DNA of 23,422 nucleotides from Anaerococcus sp. (GTDB lineage Bacteria > Bacillota > Clostridia > Tissierellales > Peptoniphilaceae). Location of the stretch: positions 1 through 23,422 of the forward strand of contig NZ_JAPJPG010000025.1 in assembly GCF_030825785.1 (NCBI RefSeq). The letters run 5' to 3'. The stretch's first letter is position 1. Every line of letters starts with the position of its first letter. This document shows positions 22,401 to 23,422 of the stretch, in pieces. The position numbers were made by a program, and so were the translations under genes. The notes below the pieces were generated by a model that ran no database searches, was not told the origin of the DNA, and saw only the letters and a list, made by a program, of their open reading frames with translations.

Positions 22401-23422
22401 ATGAAGATTGATGACGTAGTTGACCTAATTGATGGTTTGCTTAAAGACCTATCGACAATTGATAAGAAAACTAGAAAGAAAACTTATAAGAGAAAACTAG
22501 GCAAGGTTGATTTTAATTTCACCATAGAAGATAAGAAAGAAGAAAGAACTAAAAATTATTCTTATAAGTACTCAGATGATCCTTATGATTTGGGCTTTTG
22601 GTTAGAATATAAGGATCTTTTAGATAAGCTTTCCTATAAGAGAGAAGATATAAAATTGATAGGTCAAGTTAATCGAAGGTTCAATCAAGTATGGTCTAAT
22701 AAACTTTCTAGATACTTAGTCGTAGAAGCATATTTGACTATTCTTAAAAAGGCCCTAGATGAAAAAAGCCAAGATACAGAAAAAATTAGAAAATACACAA
22801 GTCCCTACACCCTTTCTAAATCCATCCTAGAAGCCCTCCTTCTAGTTACAGAGAAAAAGTTTAGGGAGTATTTCTGGATATTTGCTAAAATAGATTCCAG
22901 TAAGCAAGTAGAAGTCCTAGAAAAAAATGAGACTAGAGACTTGTTGGACTTTTTCCTAGAAGAGCTTGATTTTTTCTATGAAAATATTGACGACTTAAGA
23001 AAAGAAGAAATATTTGAAAACTATCTTCTAGCAAATCCCAATAAATTAAAAGACTGGACCTCTTATATTCTAGAAGCTGATATAAGTAAGCAAATAAGCT
23101 TTGTAGAAAGCCACAAGGACCTAGTCGATATAGGAAAGCTTTCTAGAAATTTAAGCAAAGAAGACTTTCCTCCGACCAAGGTCTTAGGCTTCTATTATTT
23201 GTTTAAGCACGGAAAGTTTCAAAATAAAGACAGAAAAAGGCTTCTCGATCTGATTCATGAAGAAAATTACGATAGGTTTATAAGCCTTGTAGAAAGAAGA
23301 AAAATATCAATTGAGCTTATAGATGAAATCCTAAAACTCGATAAGAAGCCACAGAAGAAAATACAAATCGATAAGTCAAAACTTACTGATTCGAGGAAGG
23401 ATTTGGATGAAACGGTAAGTAT
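22401..23422 (+). CDS. Large helical protein of unknown function (5' part, runs off the window)
   Basis: An open frame of at least 340 codons starts at ATG 22401 after GGAGGG and continues without a stop to the window edge. No family is recognised. The protein has no signal peptide or membrane segment and, in the visible part, no cysteine. It is very rich in Lys, Asp, Glu and Leu and looks almost all helical. Stretches such as FWLEYKDLLDKL (about 68-79), RRFNQVWSNKLSRYLVVEAYLTILKKAL (about 92-119) and FFLEELDFFYENIDDL suggest a repeat-like helical array. The last visible part (KKPQKKIQIDKSKLTD) may be a linker to another domain. It begins a new transcription unit after a terminator. Confidence 0.8.
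   Translation, partial: MKIDDVVDLIDGLLKDLSTIDKKTRKKTYKRKLGKVDFNFTIEDKKEERTKNYSYKYSDDPYDLGFWLEYKDLLDKLSYKREDIKLIGQVNRRFNQVWSNKLSRYLVVEAYLTILKKALDEKSQDTEKIRKYTSPYTLSKSILEALLLVTEKKFREYFWIFAKIDSSKQVEVLEKNETRDLLDFFLEELDFFYENIDDLRKEEIFENYLLANPNKLKDWTSYILEADISKQISFVESHKDLVDIGKLSRNLSKEDFPPTKVLGFYYLFKHGKFQNKDRKRLLDLIHEENYDRFISLVERRKISIELIDEILKLDKKPQKKIQIDKSKLTDSRKDLDETVS

Noticed and set aside
1..23422. CRISPR arrays, tRNA, rRNA, phage or toxin-antitoxin modules
   Set aside because: No regularly spaced repeats, cloverleaf genes or related proteins were seen on either strand.

Overview
The window reads as chromosomal DNA of a low-GC, Gram-positive anaerobe that ferments amino acids. The evidence is AT-rich codon use, strong AGGAGG ribosome binding sites, a tRNA-sensing T-box leader, a pyruvate phosphate dikinase with its own regulatory kinase/phosphatase, and a CyuA-type cysteine desulfidase. 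The anaerobic cocci of the Peptoniphilaceae (Anaerococcus-like) would fit, but that is inference from gene content. No plasmid, phage, CRISPR, rRNA or tRNA genes are seen.

Layout. 1-3562: an incoming hairpin, then ppdK and its regulator ppsR on the minus strand, coupled by an ATGA overlap and driven from a promoter at 3534-3562. 3700-7556: a plus-strand operon of T-box leader, valS, a SAM methyltransferase and a cold-shock-domain protein, closed by a bidirectional terminator. 7616-7912: a minus-strand single-domain rhodanese. 8031-10325: the membrane protein pair DUF969-DUF979 with pyroglutamyl peptidase (pcp), probably a pyroglutamyl-peptide or 5-oxoproline uptake and processing unit. 10353-11660: a membrane-anchored alpha/beta hydrolase, a 50-residue two-cysteine protein and a long closed-loop hairpin ending in a U-tract. 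11783-12730: a lactate/2-hydroxyacid dehydrogenase with an altered substrate loop. 12802-15327: a minus-strand operon of DAACS symporter and CyuA cysteine desulfidase. 15477-20518: potABCD (spermidine/putrescine uptake) followed at 4 nt by a CapA-like lipoprotein. 20538-20762: a GC-rich 225-bp element with long inverted-repeat ends, resembling a miniature transposable element. 20790-22330: a MarR regulator with its promoter and a perfect-looking palindrome, then a fructosamine-kinase-family protein. 22401-end: the start of a large unrecognised helical protein that runs off the window.

Together the genes describe a cell living on imported peptides, amino acids and polyamines. Cysteine is split to pyruvate, ammonia and sulfide; pyruvate and PEP are interconverted under RP control; 2-oxoacids can be reduced by the LDH-family enzyme. 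The most unusual items are the GC-rich inverted-repeat element, the structured stretch at 11568-11660, the divergent LDH loop, the poorly characterised DUF969/DUF979/pcp transport unit and the unrecognised protein at the right edge.
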